Part shown: piece after piece, positions 1 to 8,440 of the stretch | How the letters are laid out: each line of letters begins with the position of its first letter | Position numbering within the stretch: the stretch's first letter is position 1 | NCBI RefSeq assembly: GCF_900108115.1 | Contig: NZ_FTPU01000006.1 | Location: 53,561 to 117,560 of the forward strand | Source of the DNA: Epilithonimonas bovis DSM 19482 | Lineage (GTDB): Bacteria > Bacteroidota > Bacteroidia > Flavobacteriales > Weeksellaceae | DNA length: 64,000 nucleotides | Direction of reading: 5' to 3' | Translations under genes and position numbers: made by a program | Notes under the pieces: generated by a model | What the model was told of the DNA's origin: nothing | Seen by the model: the letters and a program-made list of their open reading frames with translations, nothing else | Database searches by the model: none

Positions 1-723
1 ACTTATTTCACGAGTGAAGAACGCTACAATACAGGGCAAACTTTACATTATATTCCGATACTTCCGTTGTTTCGATTGAGCAAAAATCCGAAACGGAAAA
101 AGGTTGTAGAATTCTTAAAATCAATATGTTGCTATCTGATTCACGTTGCGAAAATTCCGTATTACCGAGAGCAAAGCAGTTATCTTTTGTGGATGTATGA
201 AATACTTACGGATTGGATAATTTCCGATGAAGAAAACGAAGATACAGCCAAATATTTGCACGAAATGAAACAGGCGGAACAAATTGGCGATTTTATGGAA
301 AAGAAAATCTGCAATCCGCAGAATTTAAGCCGATTTAAAGAGCGTTTGAAAGGATTTAAAGCGAAAGATAATTTCGAGAACGATTGCTTTTTGTTGGCAT
401 CAAAAATATTTTTGCTTTACCGCCAATTTCCGAATGAAACCATTTACAGAAATTCCCGACCAAACGCTGAAACAGACGAGTACGAAAGAGATACGATACT
501 TTCGATGGACAAATATATTTCATTTTGTGCCGAAACAAAAGGAATGCTATCTGATATGCTTTTTGAAACCATAAATGCAGAATTAAACGAATGTAGCATT
601 ACGGAAGAGCCGATTATCATTAAGAAATTTGACGGAAGTAGTATCACAAATAACAATCTCGATTTTGAAAACCGACTTTTCCCTTTGATTGAAGAACTGA
701 TTTACATTTTGAGTTGCTTTTAG
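1..723 (+). CDS. PRTRC-cassette-associated protein, 5' end cut by window edge
   Basis: The reading frame is open from base 1 and stops at 721-723, so the N-terminus lies outside the window. A TTG at 67 is in frame but is probably internal. The visible 240 residues are charged, mostly helical-looking and without a signal peptide or membrane segment. I recognise no motif. The gene lies 137 bases upstream of PRTRC protein B on the same strand. Inference from position only: it may be the PRTRC 'protein F'-type component. It could equally be an unrelated element gene. Confidence 0.6.
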   Translation, partial: TYFTSEERYNTGQTLHYIPILPLFRLSKNPKRKKVVEFLKSICCYLIHVAKIPYYREQSSYLLWMYEILTDWIISDEENEDTAKYLHEMKQAEQIGDFMEKKICNPQNLSRFKERLKGFKAKDNFENDCFLLASKIFLLYRQFPNETIYRNSRPNAETDEYERDTILSMDKYISFCAETKGMLSDMLFETINAELNECSITEEPIIIKKFDGSSITNNNLDFENRLFPLIEELIYILSCF

Positions 724-860
724 CAGTTGGCGAATAGCATTTGGCTTGTTGCTAATGGCTTTTGGCAAATTACTTAGACCATAAAATAAGATTATAATTC
801 AAACAAAATCAGACACTTAACAATATTAAAATAAGTCTAAAATTAAAAACAAATTTAAAA

Positions 861-1583
861 ATGGAAGATATAACCCAAAATTTCGGAACGCTTTATTATC
901 CGACATCGGCATTAGTTTTTTATCAAACTGATGAACGAAACAAAAATACTTATGTGGAGCATTTCGATATGGACAAAAACGGCAATCCGATGAACGCACA
1001 TCCTTTGACAGAGCGGGAAAGTAAAGCATTGGCAAAAGCATTGAGCGTGAATTTGAAAAAAGAAAAAAGTCAGGAATATTTGAAACCGAAAGGCATTTTG
1101 CCGACCAACATTTTGCACATCAATTCGGGGGAAAACGCTACGGTTTTGTGGTTCACGAAAGCAGGAAAACGCCCAATGTTTTTTAGCGAAAATTTAGAAA
1201 TTCCGAACGGAACGGCAGAAGTTCCAGCAATGATTTGGAGGGCAACGAAACGAAGTTTAAGCGTTTTTGCTCTTGCCCAAAACCGCAGACCGACAGAGAA
1301 AACACCGCTTTTTTACGCTCCGTTTTTCAATGTTTACGAAAGCGGAAATGTGTGTATGGGAACGGTAAATATGAACATCAAAAACTCCGTTTCGTTGGAA
1401 GAATTTACGGCAAATTGGGAAGATTATTTTTTCAATTCCTATTTCAGTCATTTGCTCGGAAATTACAATCCCATCAACGGAAATTGCGTAAATCTTTGGA
1501 AAAAACTCATCAAAACAGGCGGAATTTTTCCGAAAGAAACATTAAAAAAAACCAACAGAACTTTAAAAACCTTATTGAAATGA
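861..1583 (+). CDS. PRTRC system protein B (prokaryotic E2 family D-like)
   Basis: A 240-aa cytosolic protein that resembles PRTRC system protein B, a family on plasmids and integrated elements that has been assigned to a prokaryotic E2-like (ubiquitin-conjugating) fold. The N-terminal half starts FGTLYYPTSALVFYQ. A central stretch, APFFNVYESGNVCMG, carries Cys165, which I infer is the candidate active-site cysteine because it sits in the most family-like segment. Its stop overlaps the start of the ThiF gene (ATGA), so the two are translationally coupled. This fits an E1-E2 pair. The target and the ubiquitin-like partner are not in the window, since the rest of the cassette lies to the left. 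Confidence 0.8.
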   Translation: MEDITQNFGTLYYPTSALVFYQTDERNKNTYVEHFDMDKNGNPMNAHPLTERESKALAKALSVNLKKEKSQEYLKPKGILPTNILHINSGENATVLWFTKAGKRPMFFSENLEIPNGTAEVPAMIWRATKRSLSVFALAQNRRPTEKTPLFYAPFFNVYESGNVCMGTVNMNIKNSVSLEEFTANWEDYFFNSYFSHLLGNYNPINGNCVNLWKKLIKTGGIFPKETLKKTNRTLKTLLK

Positions 1584-2413
1584 ATACAGAAAACGAAATT
1601 TTAACCGCAAACGAAATGGCAAAAACGAGAATACATTTTACGGAAAATTTTTTGCTCAATCCGACCAATCCGATTACGATAAATTTAATCGGAGCAGGTG
1701 GAACAGGTTCGCAAATGCTTACAACTTTGGCGAGAATGAGCCACGCTTTGACCGAACTCAATCACGCTGGATTTTCTGTGAGATTGTGGGACGATGATGT
1801 GATAACGAGAGCTAATTTAGGCAGACAATTGTTTGCGGAAAGCGAATTGGGTTTAAAAAAATCAGTCGCATTAATCAACCGAACCAACCGATTTTTCGGG
1901 ACAAATTGGAAAGCCGAAACCGTGAAATTTGAAAGAAATCATCTGAACAATTTACCCGAAAATGCGAGTGCCAATATTTTTATTTCTTGTGTGGACAGCG
2001 TAAAATCCCGTTTTGAAATTGCCGAAATTTTGAAGAGTTTGAGCAATTCCGGTTATTATTCCAACCGTTCGAGATATTGGTTGGACTTCGGGAACAGCCA
2101 ATTTTCGGGGCAGGTTTTACTTTCCACAGTCGGAACGATAAGACAACCCGATTCCGAAAAATACGAAACGGTGGAAAATCTGCCTTTCGTAACCGAAGAA
2201 TTTGGCGAACTTTTGAAACAATCTGAAACAGAGGACGATACACCGAGTTGTAGTTTGGCGGAAGCACTCGAAAAGCAGGATTTGTTCATCAATTCGGTTT
2301 TGGCACAAATGGGAAGTTCGCTTTTGTGGAACTTATTCCGCAACGGAATGACCGAAAACAGAGGGTTTTTTCTGAATTTGAAAAGTTTTCAATCGCAACC
2401 GATAAGGTTGTAA
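1580..2413 (+). CDS. PRTRC system ThiF family protein (E1-like)
   Basis: A 277-aa E1/ThiF/MoeB-type adenylating enzyme. The Rossmann nucleotide-binding loop is LIGAGGTGSQML near residues 36-47. It is followed by the typical acidic-NLGRQ element (WDDDVITRANLGRQLF) and a second acidic strand (FISCVDSVKSRFEI). A Cys in TPSCSLAEAL near residue 221 could be a catalytic or thioester cysteine (inference). The ATG at 1580 overlaps the protein B stop. A longer frame starting at 1235 runs inside protein B and is not the real start. ThiF members of PRTRC cassettes are thought to activate a small ubiquitin-like protein; here the substrate gene is outside the window. Confidence 0.85.
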   Translation: MNTENEILTANEMAKTRIHFTENFLLNPTNPITINLIGAGGTGSQMLTTLARMSHALTELNHAGFSVRLWDDDVITRANLGRQLFAESELGLKKSVALINRTNRFFGTNWKAETVKFERNHLNNLPENASANIFISCVDSVKSRFEIAEILKSLSNSGYYSNRSRYWLDFGNSQFSGQVLLSTVGTIRQPDSEKYETVENLPFVTEEFGELLKQSETEDDTPSCSLAEALEKQDLFINSVLAQMGSSLLWNLFRNGMTENRGFFLNLKSFQSQPIRL

Positions 2414-2432
2414 TTTTTGTCGCCAAATAAGA

Positions 2433-2496
2433 CCCCAAAATTTGGGGCGGGCGGCAAAAATACATTTCCTCCCTGCGGTCGGAAACGTATTTTTGC
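2433..2496. repeat. Two adjacent inverted repeats after the PRTRC genes
   Basis: A 15-base palindrome (CCCCAAAATTTGGGG, 2433-2447) is followed by a hairpin with 16-base arms at 2454-2469 and 2481-2496 that has a single mismatch and an 11-base loop. Neither is followed by a clean T tract. They probably end or stabilise the PRTRC transcript, or mark an old junction. Function is inferred. Confidence 0.5.
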
Positions 2497-2556
2497 GGAA
2501 AATCGGAGCAACCACATTTCAAAAACATTGCCGGGTTTGGGCTTTTGATGTTTTGG

Positions 2557-3307
2557 AAAAGAGGTTGCGGACTAATTTTTTTTTTGAACTTTAAACCCAA
2601 ATTGTTGAATTAATTCCAAGAAACTTTTAAATCCTTAAATTCTAAATTCGACCTCTTTTTGTCAAATGAATTTTTCCCGGATTGTGCGGTCGCTTTGAAC
2701 TTGAATAGTTTGATAAATAATGGTTCGCCCTGTATATCTTTAAATGAAAAATTGAGTTTCATCGGTACTCCCATTACCAACTCCGGAAAAGGTTTACTGG
2801 ATTTATACAAATCAATTTTATATTCATTTCCCTCAACATCAACGATAGAAATATCTTCAATCGTCATTTTTTTGTTCTCGTCTTTTGTTTCAATGAGAAA
2901 ACTAATGGTAATATTTTTTTCCGCCTTATTTCCAACAATTTTTGTGATTTTAAAAGAAGAATTTTCCGTTTCTATTTCAAGAATTGGTTTATTGATTTCG
3001 AGAACTTTTTTCAAATATTCATTTTCCGAAGTCAAAGTTTTATTCGTCGATTGTAAAGTTTCATTTTCTTTTTTGAGAGCATCGCAATTGGTTTGGCTAT
3101 ACATCAATGAAACTACCGAAATTGCGGATAAAAATAGGATTTTCTTCATTTTGTTTTTTTATTGATTGAATGCCCAAAGATACTATTAAAATGGTGTTTT
3201 TTGACCGATGCTTTTTGATTTTTTACCGTGAAATCATTTGTCATTTCTGAGTTTCTTATCTCTTTTAAAGCAACCGAATTTTTAAATCGGGCGGAGCAAC
3301 CTCTTTT
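2557..3307. repeat. 12-bp inverted repeat flanking the 2610-3149 gene
   Basis: AAAAGAGGTTGC at 2557-2568 is matched exactly in inverse orientation by GCAACCTCTTTT at 3296-3307, on either side of a single minus-strand gene. No transposase is present. It may be chance or the trace of an inserted cassette. Confidence 0.3.
2610..3149 (-). CDS. Secreted coiled-coil protein of unknown function
   Basis: A 179-aa protein with a typical Bacteroidetes signal peptide (MKKILFLSAISVVSLMYSQ, cleavage after SQ). It continues with a short heptad-like coiled coil rich in Lys/Glu/Leu (about residues 22-55), then a beta-rich C-terminal domain of about 110 residues that looks like a periplasmic beta sandwich. 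I do not recognise a named family. It is transcribed against the PRTRC genes and stands alone, so it is probably cargo of the mobile element. The overlapping plus-strand frame (2659-3165) is antisense and rejected. The start is the ATG followed by the signal peptide. Confidence 0.7.
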   Translation of the reverse strand: MKKILFLSAISVVSLMYSQTNCDALKKENETLQSTNKTLTSENEYLKKVLEINKPILEIETENSSFKITKIVGNKAEKNITISFLIETKDENKKMTIEDISIVDVEGNEYKIDLYKSSKPFPELVMGVPMKLNFSFKDIQGEPLFIKLFKFKATAQSGKNSFDKKRSNLEFKDLKVSWN

Positions 3308-3423
3308 TTAGATTTATTCATAGACCTAAATAGAGTAAATTTTGTTTTTTATCAATTTTTTATTTTAGGCCATCTTTCAATAAAAAAAAGTTTTTTGATT
3401 GAAATTTTATTTGAAATAATAAG

Positions 3424-3431
3424 TATTTTTG
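3424..3431 (+). promoter_or_regulatory. Bacteroidetes-type -7 box
   Basis: TATTTTTG fits the TAnnTTTG -7 consensus of the Bacteroidetes primary sigma factor. A TTG lies 22 bases upstream. It sits 13 bases before the ATG at 3445, implying a very short leader. Confidence 0.4.
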
Positions 3432-3444
3432 TGTGACATTCAAA

Positions 3445-4203
3445 ATGACAAAATTGAAGTATCTACTATTTTTTTTCTTTAATACTATAATGTATGCACA
3501 AAATTTTTTATCTGGAAATGTTTTATCAGAAGGTGGTTTTGTACTTCAAAATGTAACAATTGTTAATATGAAAAATGGTAACAAAACATTCACTAATAAT
3601 GAAGGTTATTTTAAAATTGAGGCTCAAAAAAATGATGAATTACGATTTATAAAAGAAAATTTTGAAAGAGAATCTAAAGTTATTCAAAATGTAGATTTTT
3701 TAATACCGATGTTTATTAAATTAGACAGAATTCCCATTGAGATTGAAGAGGTGAAAGTCGTAATTAAACCAACTGGAGACTTAAATAAGGATGTTAATAG
3801 GTTAAAAACTGATTATTCAAAAGAAATTCTACAAAAAAAAATAGGACTACCACAGCTTAGAGGTATTCAAAGAGAAAAAGTACCAAATACTTCTTTACCG
3901 TTGGCTATACTCTCTTTAAATCCTGATACTATTTATAAGACAGCGAGTGGTGAAGCTCGAAAAATGAAAACTCTTTATAAATATGAAGATATGCACAGAA
4001 ATATTAATTGGATAACTAAACAAAATGGAGATGAGTATTTCATTTCAAGAGAAATTCCAAAAGAAAAGATTAAAGAATTTATTGAATTTTCAATACTAAT
4101 AGACCCTCAAATAACGTCTTATATAAAAGCGAATAATATTTCTGCAGTAAACTTCAGATTAGAAGATGCGCTAACTATTTACTTGAAAAGACTACGAAAA
4201 TAA
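3445..4203 (+). CDS. Secreted carboxypeptidase-regulatory-like domain protein
   Basis: A 252-aa exported protein. The N-terminus MTKLKYLLFFFFNTIMYAQ is a signal peptide. Residues about 20-90 form a CarboxypepD_reg-like beta-sandwich (SGNVLSEGGFVLQNVTIVN, then NNEGYFKIEA), a domain common in Bacteroidetes secreted and TonB-linked proteins. The remaining C-terminal part is charged and unassigned. I chose the ATG at 3445 over a GTG at 3433 because it puts the signal peptide at the very N-terminus. It is AT-rich like the lanthipeptide genes that follow. A role in that cluster is not shown. Confidence 0.75.
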   Translation: MTKLKYLLFFFFNTIMYAQNFLSGNVLSEGGFVLQNVTIVNMKNGNKTFTNNEGYFKIEAQKNDELRFIKENFERESKVIQNVDFLIPMFIKLDRIPIEIEEVKVVIKPTGDLNKDVNRLKTDYSKEILQKKIGLPQLRGIQREKVPNTSLPLAILSLNPDTIYKTASGEARKMKTLYKYEDMHRNINWITKQNGDEYFISREIPKEKIKEFIEFSILIDPQITSYIKANNISAVNFRLEDALTIYLKRLRK

Positions 4204-4534
4204 TAATATTTTTTTTATTTGTACTTTGAACTATTTAATTATGTAGATTTTCCGAGAAGTCTAACAGTTTAAAATATTAGAAAAAAGTTAAACCTGGACT
4301 AATCATTAAAAATATGATTTTGACTAAAAATAAAATGATTGTCCTTTTAATTACCTAAAGTTAATTTCTCGCTAAAAATCACACAGTTAAAATTTTAAAT
4401 AATATTAATAATCAAAAAGTTACGCTTTGGCAATTTCAAAAAAACTTGAAAACTTCTTGAAAAATGCCATTTAGGTCTTTAAACGGACAATCATAAAAAA
4501 TAAATAATCAAAAGTTTTTAAAAAACTAAATAAA
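4204..4534. other. 331-base AT-rich intergenic region
   Basis: No gene is seen. It contains a widely spaced 10-base inverted repeat, ATGATTGTCC at 4335-4344 and GGACAATCAT at 4485-4494, that could be a control site for the downstream cluster or chance. No clear terminator was found for the gene ending at 4203. Confidence 0.4.
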
Positions 4535-5044
4535 ATGTTTAAAAAAAAATATTTAAAGGAGGTAATCTACTGGGTTTCTATTTTTATAATATCAAGTTCG
4601 ATGTTTATATATGGTTTAAGTAAACCAACCCAATTTGAAAATACTGGAAATTTTGCAAATATTAGTACATTATCAGGTCAACAATTAATGTGGATTTTCT
4701 ATGGGTATTCAAAAACATACCCTATAATTATCGGTTTATTCGAAATTTTGGGAGCATTAACAATTTTATTTAGAAAAACAAGAATTTTTGGATGTTTAAT
4801 TTTAACAACAATCCTTATAAATATTATTATTCAAGATTATATATTCAATATTGTTGCATTATCATCCGCTATTTACTACCAAATATTAATAATTATAATA
4901 TTAATATTCGATTATTCTGAGGTCAAAAAGATAATGAAGAGTTTATTTTCGAGTGCCGGTAAAAGTAAAATAAATATTTTTGTGATAGTAATTGCTTTAA
5001 TTATAGCATTAATTTTAAAATTTTATGAAACAAAAATAATTTAA
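4535..5044 (+). CDS. DoxX-like small integral membrane protein
   Basis: A 169-aa protein with about four transmembrane helices (residues about 8-27, 62-80, 85-123 covering two, and 148-163), arranged like DoxX/MauE-type membrane proteins. The segment IIGLFEILGALTILFRKT resembles the DoxX helix 2-3 region. MauE/DoxX relatives often serve redox pathways, but this one has only one Cys (GCLIL), so a thiol-relay role is not supported. It lies 49 bases upstream of precursor A1. It could be an immunity or accessory membrane protein of the lanthipeptide cluster; this is positional inference. No LanFEG-type immunity transporter is present in the window. Confidence 0.6.
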   Translation: MFKKKYLKEVIYWVSIFIISSSMFIYGLSKPTQFENTGNFANISTLSGQQLMWIFYGYSKTYPIIIGLFEILGALTILFRKTRIFGCLILTTILINIIIQDYIFNIVALSSAIYYQILIIIILIFDYSEVKKIMKSLFSSAGKSKINIFVIVIALIIALILKFYETKII

Positions 5045-5069
5045 AAACACAATATTAAAATTATTTTAT

Positions 5070-5077
5070 TATTTTTG
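5070..5077 (+). promoter_or_regulatory. Candidate -7 box before precursor A1
   Basis: TATTTTTG matches TAnnTTTG and lies 16 bases before the ATG of the precursor. No convincing -33 TTTG is visible in this AT-rich sequence. Confidence 0.4.
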
Positions 5078-5093
5078 AATAAATATTTTATAT

Positions 5094-5285
5094 ATGAAAA
5101 CAAAAAAAACAAAATTTGAAAAATTCTCAAAAAAACCTTTAATAAATAAGGATTTGATGGGTAATGTTAAAGGTGGTTCATCAGAATCAGAAGCTTTAGT
5201 AGCTCCAATATCATCAAAATGTGGACATTTTTATACTATAAGTGGAGAATGTAGAGCTGACGGTAGCAGTTGTTGGCCTTTTTAA
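5094..5285 (+). CDS. Lanthipeptide precursor A1 (double-glycine leader)
   Basis: A 63-aa peptide. The Lys-rich leader (residues 1-28) ends in GNVKGG, a double-glycine site for a C39 peptidase. The core, residues 29-63, holds nine Ser/Thr and three Cys (Cys43, Cys53, Cys60) and ends CWPF, suitable for dehydration and lanthionine ring closure. It precedes the LanM-type synthetase by 188 bases with a terminator-like hairpin in between, so it can be made in excess. Leader and length are like A2 (GG also at residues 27-28). Which enzyme modifies it, LanM or LanB, cannot be told from the sequence. Confidence 0.85.
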   Translation: MKTKKTKFEKFSKKPLINKDLMGNVKGGSSESEALVAPISSKCGHFYTISGECRADGSSCWPF

Positions 5286-5302
5286 TTTTACTAAAAAAAT
5301 CA

Positions 5303-5345
5303 GAAAGGGGGCTGTCTCATACTTATTGAGGCAGCCCCTTTTGGG
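5303..5345 (+). terminator. Strong hairpin after precursor A1
   Basis: GGGGCTGTCTCA pairs with TGAGGCAGCCCC across a short loop and is followed by TTTT. One wobble pair and one extra G are present. It probably ends or attenuates the precursor transcript before the synthetase gene. Confidence 0.75.
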
Positions 5346-5473
5346 TTTACTCAATATTATGCTCTGTTTATTAAAAATTAACTATTTTTAACTTTTCTAA
5401 AATTTAGAACTTCATAAAACTATGGGAGTTTATCAATTTATATTTTTCAAAAAAAACCTGTTTAATTATTTGT

Positions 5474-8248
5474 ATGGAATACAATTCACTCTTTATCAAT
5501 AAAAAAAGAAAAAAAATCACGAATACAAACAACCAAAAGATGTTTTTTTTAAATTTATTTTCTGACTGGTTACTTGAAGCAAAAAAAAACATTATAGTTG
5601 TAGATAGTATTATTTCTGAAGAAGCAATAACACTTTCATTTAATTCCCTATTTGACATAATAATAGAAATATCCGAGAGAGTTTTATTTGTTGAATATAA
5701 TGTGTTCATAGAAGATATCACTCAAAATGAAAAATCGGATGTAGAAAAATTACATGCATTTGAAAAGAAACTTTTAACTGTAAACTTCAGAAAATATTTG
5801 CTATATGAATATCCAGAATTTTTTAGGCTAATTTTTGAAAATATTAATTTCTTTATTGACAATATTAATAACATTATTTCTAATTATATCAATGATTTTG
5901 AAGAAATAAAAGAGGTGTTTAAAATTACAAATTCTGAGATAGAATACATAAGAATGGGGCTGGGTGATAGACATAATAAGAATAAGAGCACTACCCTATT
6001 AAAAATTATAAAAGAACCTCCTATAATATTAAAACATCGAGATTTAGCTATTGAAGTTTGTTTTTCTAATTTTCTTGGCGATTACAATAAATCTTGCAAT
6101 ACTAATATATACTTACCTAAAATTCTATATAGAAAAAATTATTCTTGGTCAGAATTTATTGAGCAATCTAATCAAAAAGATATTAAGGCGAATTTATTAG
6201 AAGAAATCGGACATATACTTTGCATTTTGTATTTTTTAAATGGCACAGATTTTCATTATGAAAATATAATTATAAATAATGAAAAAGGATTAGTCCTAAT
6301 AGATTGCGAATCAATTTTATATCCAATTAAAGATTCTGAAATAAACGAGCATAATGTTCTTTCAACTGGGCTTTTATCAAATAAAATTGAAATAGGAGAC
6401 AAACAAATTGATTTTGGAGGACTTAACTTAAATAATATTAATGATACAACTCAAGAATTTCCATTATTAAAGGAAATAATCGGTATTGTAAATGGAAAAC
6501 TTATATCATTCGAAGAAAAAAGTAAGTTGATTAAATCAAATTATTTTTTACTCTATGAGCATGAAAACATTAATGAATATATAGAAGAAATATTGAGCGG
6601 TTTTAAAAAATCTTACACATTCTTAATGAATAGAAAAAAAAAGATTATATCTTTTTTTTCTGGGGGAACTTCAGAATTCCCCATAAGGTTTTTAATACGG
6701 AATACTTACACATACTTTCATGTGTTATATGAATCTTTATCACCAATTCTATTAACAAATAAAAATGATAGAATTAATTTTATAAAACAATTAAAGGAAC
6801 CATATAGTGGAAGTACTAATATTTTAGAATCTGAAATTTCAGATATATATAACAACGATATTCCTTATTATTATTGTAATATAAAATCAACTACCCTTAG
6901 GAGTTCTAATGGTTTTACAAAAAGAAATTTTTTTGAAAGAAGTCCATTAAATTCTCTTTTATACAAACTAAATAATAAAATATCTAAGAGAGATTTAGAA
7001 AAGCAATTATTTTTAATTAAGTATAATTTCGCACAAAGTAATACAGAAAATTTAAAAAAAATATTCACAAAAAAATACATTTCGAATAACATAAATTTCG
7101 CCTATGAGTTTTTTAAAAATATAGTAGGAAAAAGCAATACATACTTTACTCTTCAAGAATCATATAAGAAACCTAATCAATATAATATAGAATATAGCAA
7201 CAATGATTTAATTAATGGTAAATTTGGAGATTTATTGTTCCTTGCAGAAGCAAATAAAATATTTAAAAATACTTTCATAAGTAAAACTATATTTCGACTT
7301 TACGAGAAAAACATCAGACAATTACATAATTCTAAATATTTAGGAATAGCAGGTATTGGAGGAACAATTTATTTTTTATTAAGAATGTACAAGATATATG
7401 ATGATATTAAGTATGTAAATGATGCATTAAAATATATTGATTCTTTAGATTTAACAAACCTTATTGAAAACTCCCAAAATAATGGGGTTATTTATGGAAG
7501 AGCGGGTTTATTAATTGCCTTAATTGAACTAGAAAAAATAAGTAATTCACCAACTATAAACAAACTAACACATCTTACTTATAATCGGTTAATTTCATCT
7601 GCGGTAATAAGTAAAAAAGGTATTTATTGGCTTTCTGAATTCCATAAAAAACCTCTGTGCGGAGTTGCACATGGGTCTTCTGGGATAATTTTAGCATTAT
7701 TAAGATATTTCAAGTTATTTAATGATTTAGAATGTAAAAATATAATTAAACAAGCAATATTATTTGAAAATACATTTTATAGTAATAATTATAAAAATTG
7801 GAAGGATAATAGGGGGTTTGTTACCAAAGAGTTAAAATATTCTTCTCTTGGTTGGTCGCATGGCGCTCCTGGCATCGGATTGGTAAGATTGGAATTAATT
7901 GAATCAAAAATATTTACTTCTGAAGAATTTTTAAATATTATAGAAAGGGATTTGAAAAATTGTGTTGAATCTACCTACAAAAGTGGTTTGAACGGAAATG
8001 ATTCCATTATTTTTGGAAAGTATGGAAATGCAGAACTTCTTGTTCGTTTTTCTAAGTACGTTAATAATCCTGAGTTTTTAGGTAAAATACAAAACACTCT
8101 AAATTCTTTCAATGATCTATATTTCATTAGAAATAATAAAGGGTTAATTATTCCTGGACTCTTTAATGGAATCTCCGGTTGTGGATATCAACTACTATTT
8201 TTTAATGATTACATTAAAAACTCTATACTAACTTTTGAATGTAATTAG
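5474..8248 (+). CDS. lanM: LanM-type lanthipeptide synthetase with degenerate cyclase domain
   Basis: A 924-aa class II (LanM) synthetase. In this family the N-terminal half phosphorylates and eliminates Ser/Thr and the C-terminal half is a zinc-dependent cyclase. Dehydratase motifs are present: LGDRHNKNKS (Asp165, His167), TDFHYEN (His261, Asn264), LIDCES (Asp277, Glu279), RFLIRNTYTY (Arg409, Thr411) and NDIPYYYC. The cyclase half keeps CGVAHGSSGI and a C-terminal GLFNGISGCGYQLL. However, the usual WCHG reads WSHG (Ser795), and the usual CHG before the GN element reads IFG (Ile846, Phe847). All three expected zinc ligands are therefore missing and cyclase activity is unlikely. A separate intact LanC is encoded nearby. 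Length is normal for LanM, and the frame has no break, which argues for a kept dehydratase rather than a dying gene. Very AT-rich. Confidence 0.88.
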   Translation: MEYNSLFINKKRKKITNTNNQKMFFLNLFSDWLLEAKKNIIVVDSIISEEAITLSFNSLFDIIIEISERVLFVEYNVFIEDITQNEKSDVEKLHAFEKKLLTVNFRKYLLYEYPEFFRLIFENINFFIDNINNIISNYINDFEEIKEVFKITNSEIEYIRMGLGDRHNKNKSTTLLKIIKEPPIILKHRDLAIEVCFSNFLGDYNKSCNTNIYLPKILYRKNYSWSEFIEQSNQKDIKANLLEEIGHILCILYFLNGTDFHYENIIINNEKGLVLIDCESILYPIKDSEINEHNVLSTGLLSNKIEIGDKQIDFGGLNLNNINDTTQEFPLLKEIIGIVNGKLISFEEKSKLIKSNYFLLYEHENINEYIEEILSGFKKSYTFLMNRKKKIISFFSGGTSEFPIRFLIRNTYTYFHVLYESLSPILLTNKNDRINFIKQLKEPYSGSTNILESEISDIYNNDIPYYYCNIKSTTLRSSNGFTKRNFFERSPLNSLLYKLNNKISKRDLEKQLFLIKYNFAQSNTENLKKIFTKKYISNNINFAYEFFKNIVGKSNTYFTLQESYKKPNQYNIEYSNNDLINGKFGDLLFLAEANKIFKNTFISKTIFRLYEKNIRQLHNSKYLGIAGIGGTIYFLLRMYKIYDDIKYVNDALKYIDSLDLTNLIENSQNNGVIYGRAGLLIALIELEKISNSPTINKLTHLTYNRLISSAVISKKGIYWLSEFHKKPLCGVAHGSSGIILALLRYFKLFNDLECKNIIKQAILFENTFYSNNYKNWKDNRGFVTKELKYSSLGWSHGAPGIGLVRLELIESKIFTSEEFLNIIERDLKNCVESTYKSGLNGNDSIIFGKYGNAELLVRFSKYVNNPEFLGKIQNTLNSFNDLYFIRNNKGLIIPGLFNGISGCGYQLLFFNDYIKNSILTFECN

Positions 8249-8440
8249 TATTATCAAATGATTTTCTAATTTCCATTTTATGAGTAGATAATCTCCTGAA
8301 AAACAGTAACAACCAAAACAATGCTTTTTTTGTTATTTTTTAAACATTTGCAATTTATAGCCATATTATTTGAAATTAAAAGAAATATTTACTATTATTG
8401 TTTTCACTATCTCTCTTCCTCCTAGAATTAAACAAAAAAT

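Noticed and set aside
1235..2413. Long frame (392 codons) covering the ThiF gene
   Set aside because: The first 115 codons lie inside PRTRC B in another frame. The ATG at 1580, overlapping the upstream stop, is the better start.
2659..3165. 168-codon plus-strand frame
   Set aside because: Antisense to the signal-peptide-bearing gene at 2610-3149, with no recognisable features.
5303..5345. Insertion-sequence end (GGGGCTGTCTCA-type inverted repeat)
   Set aside because: No transposase or matching distant end is present. The short loop and T run fit a terminator better.
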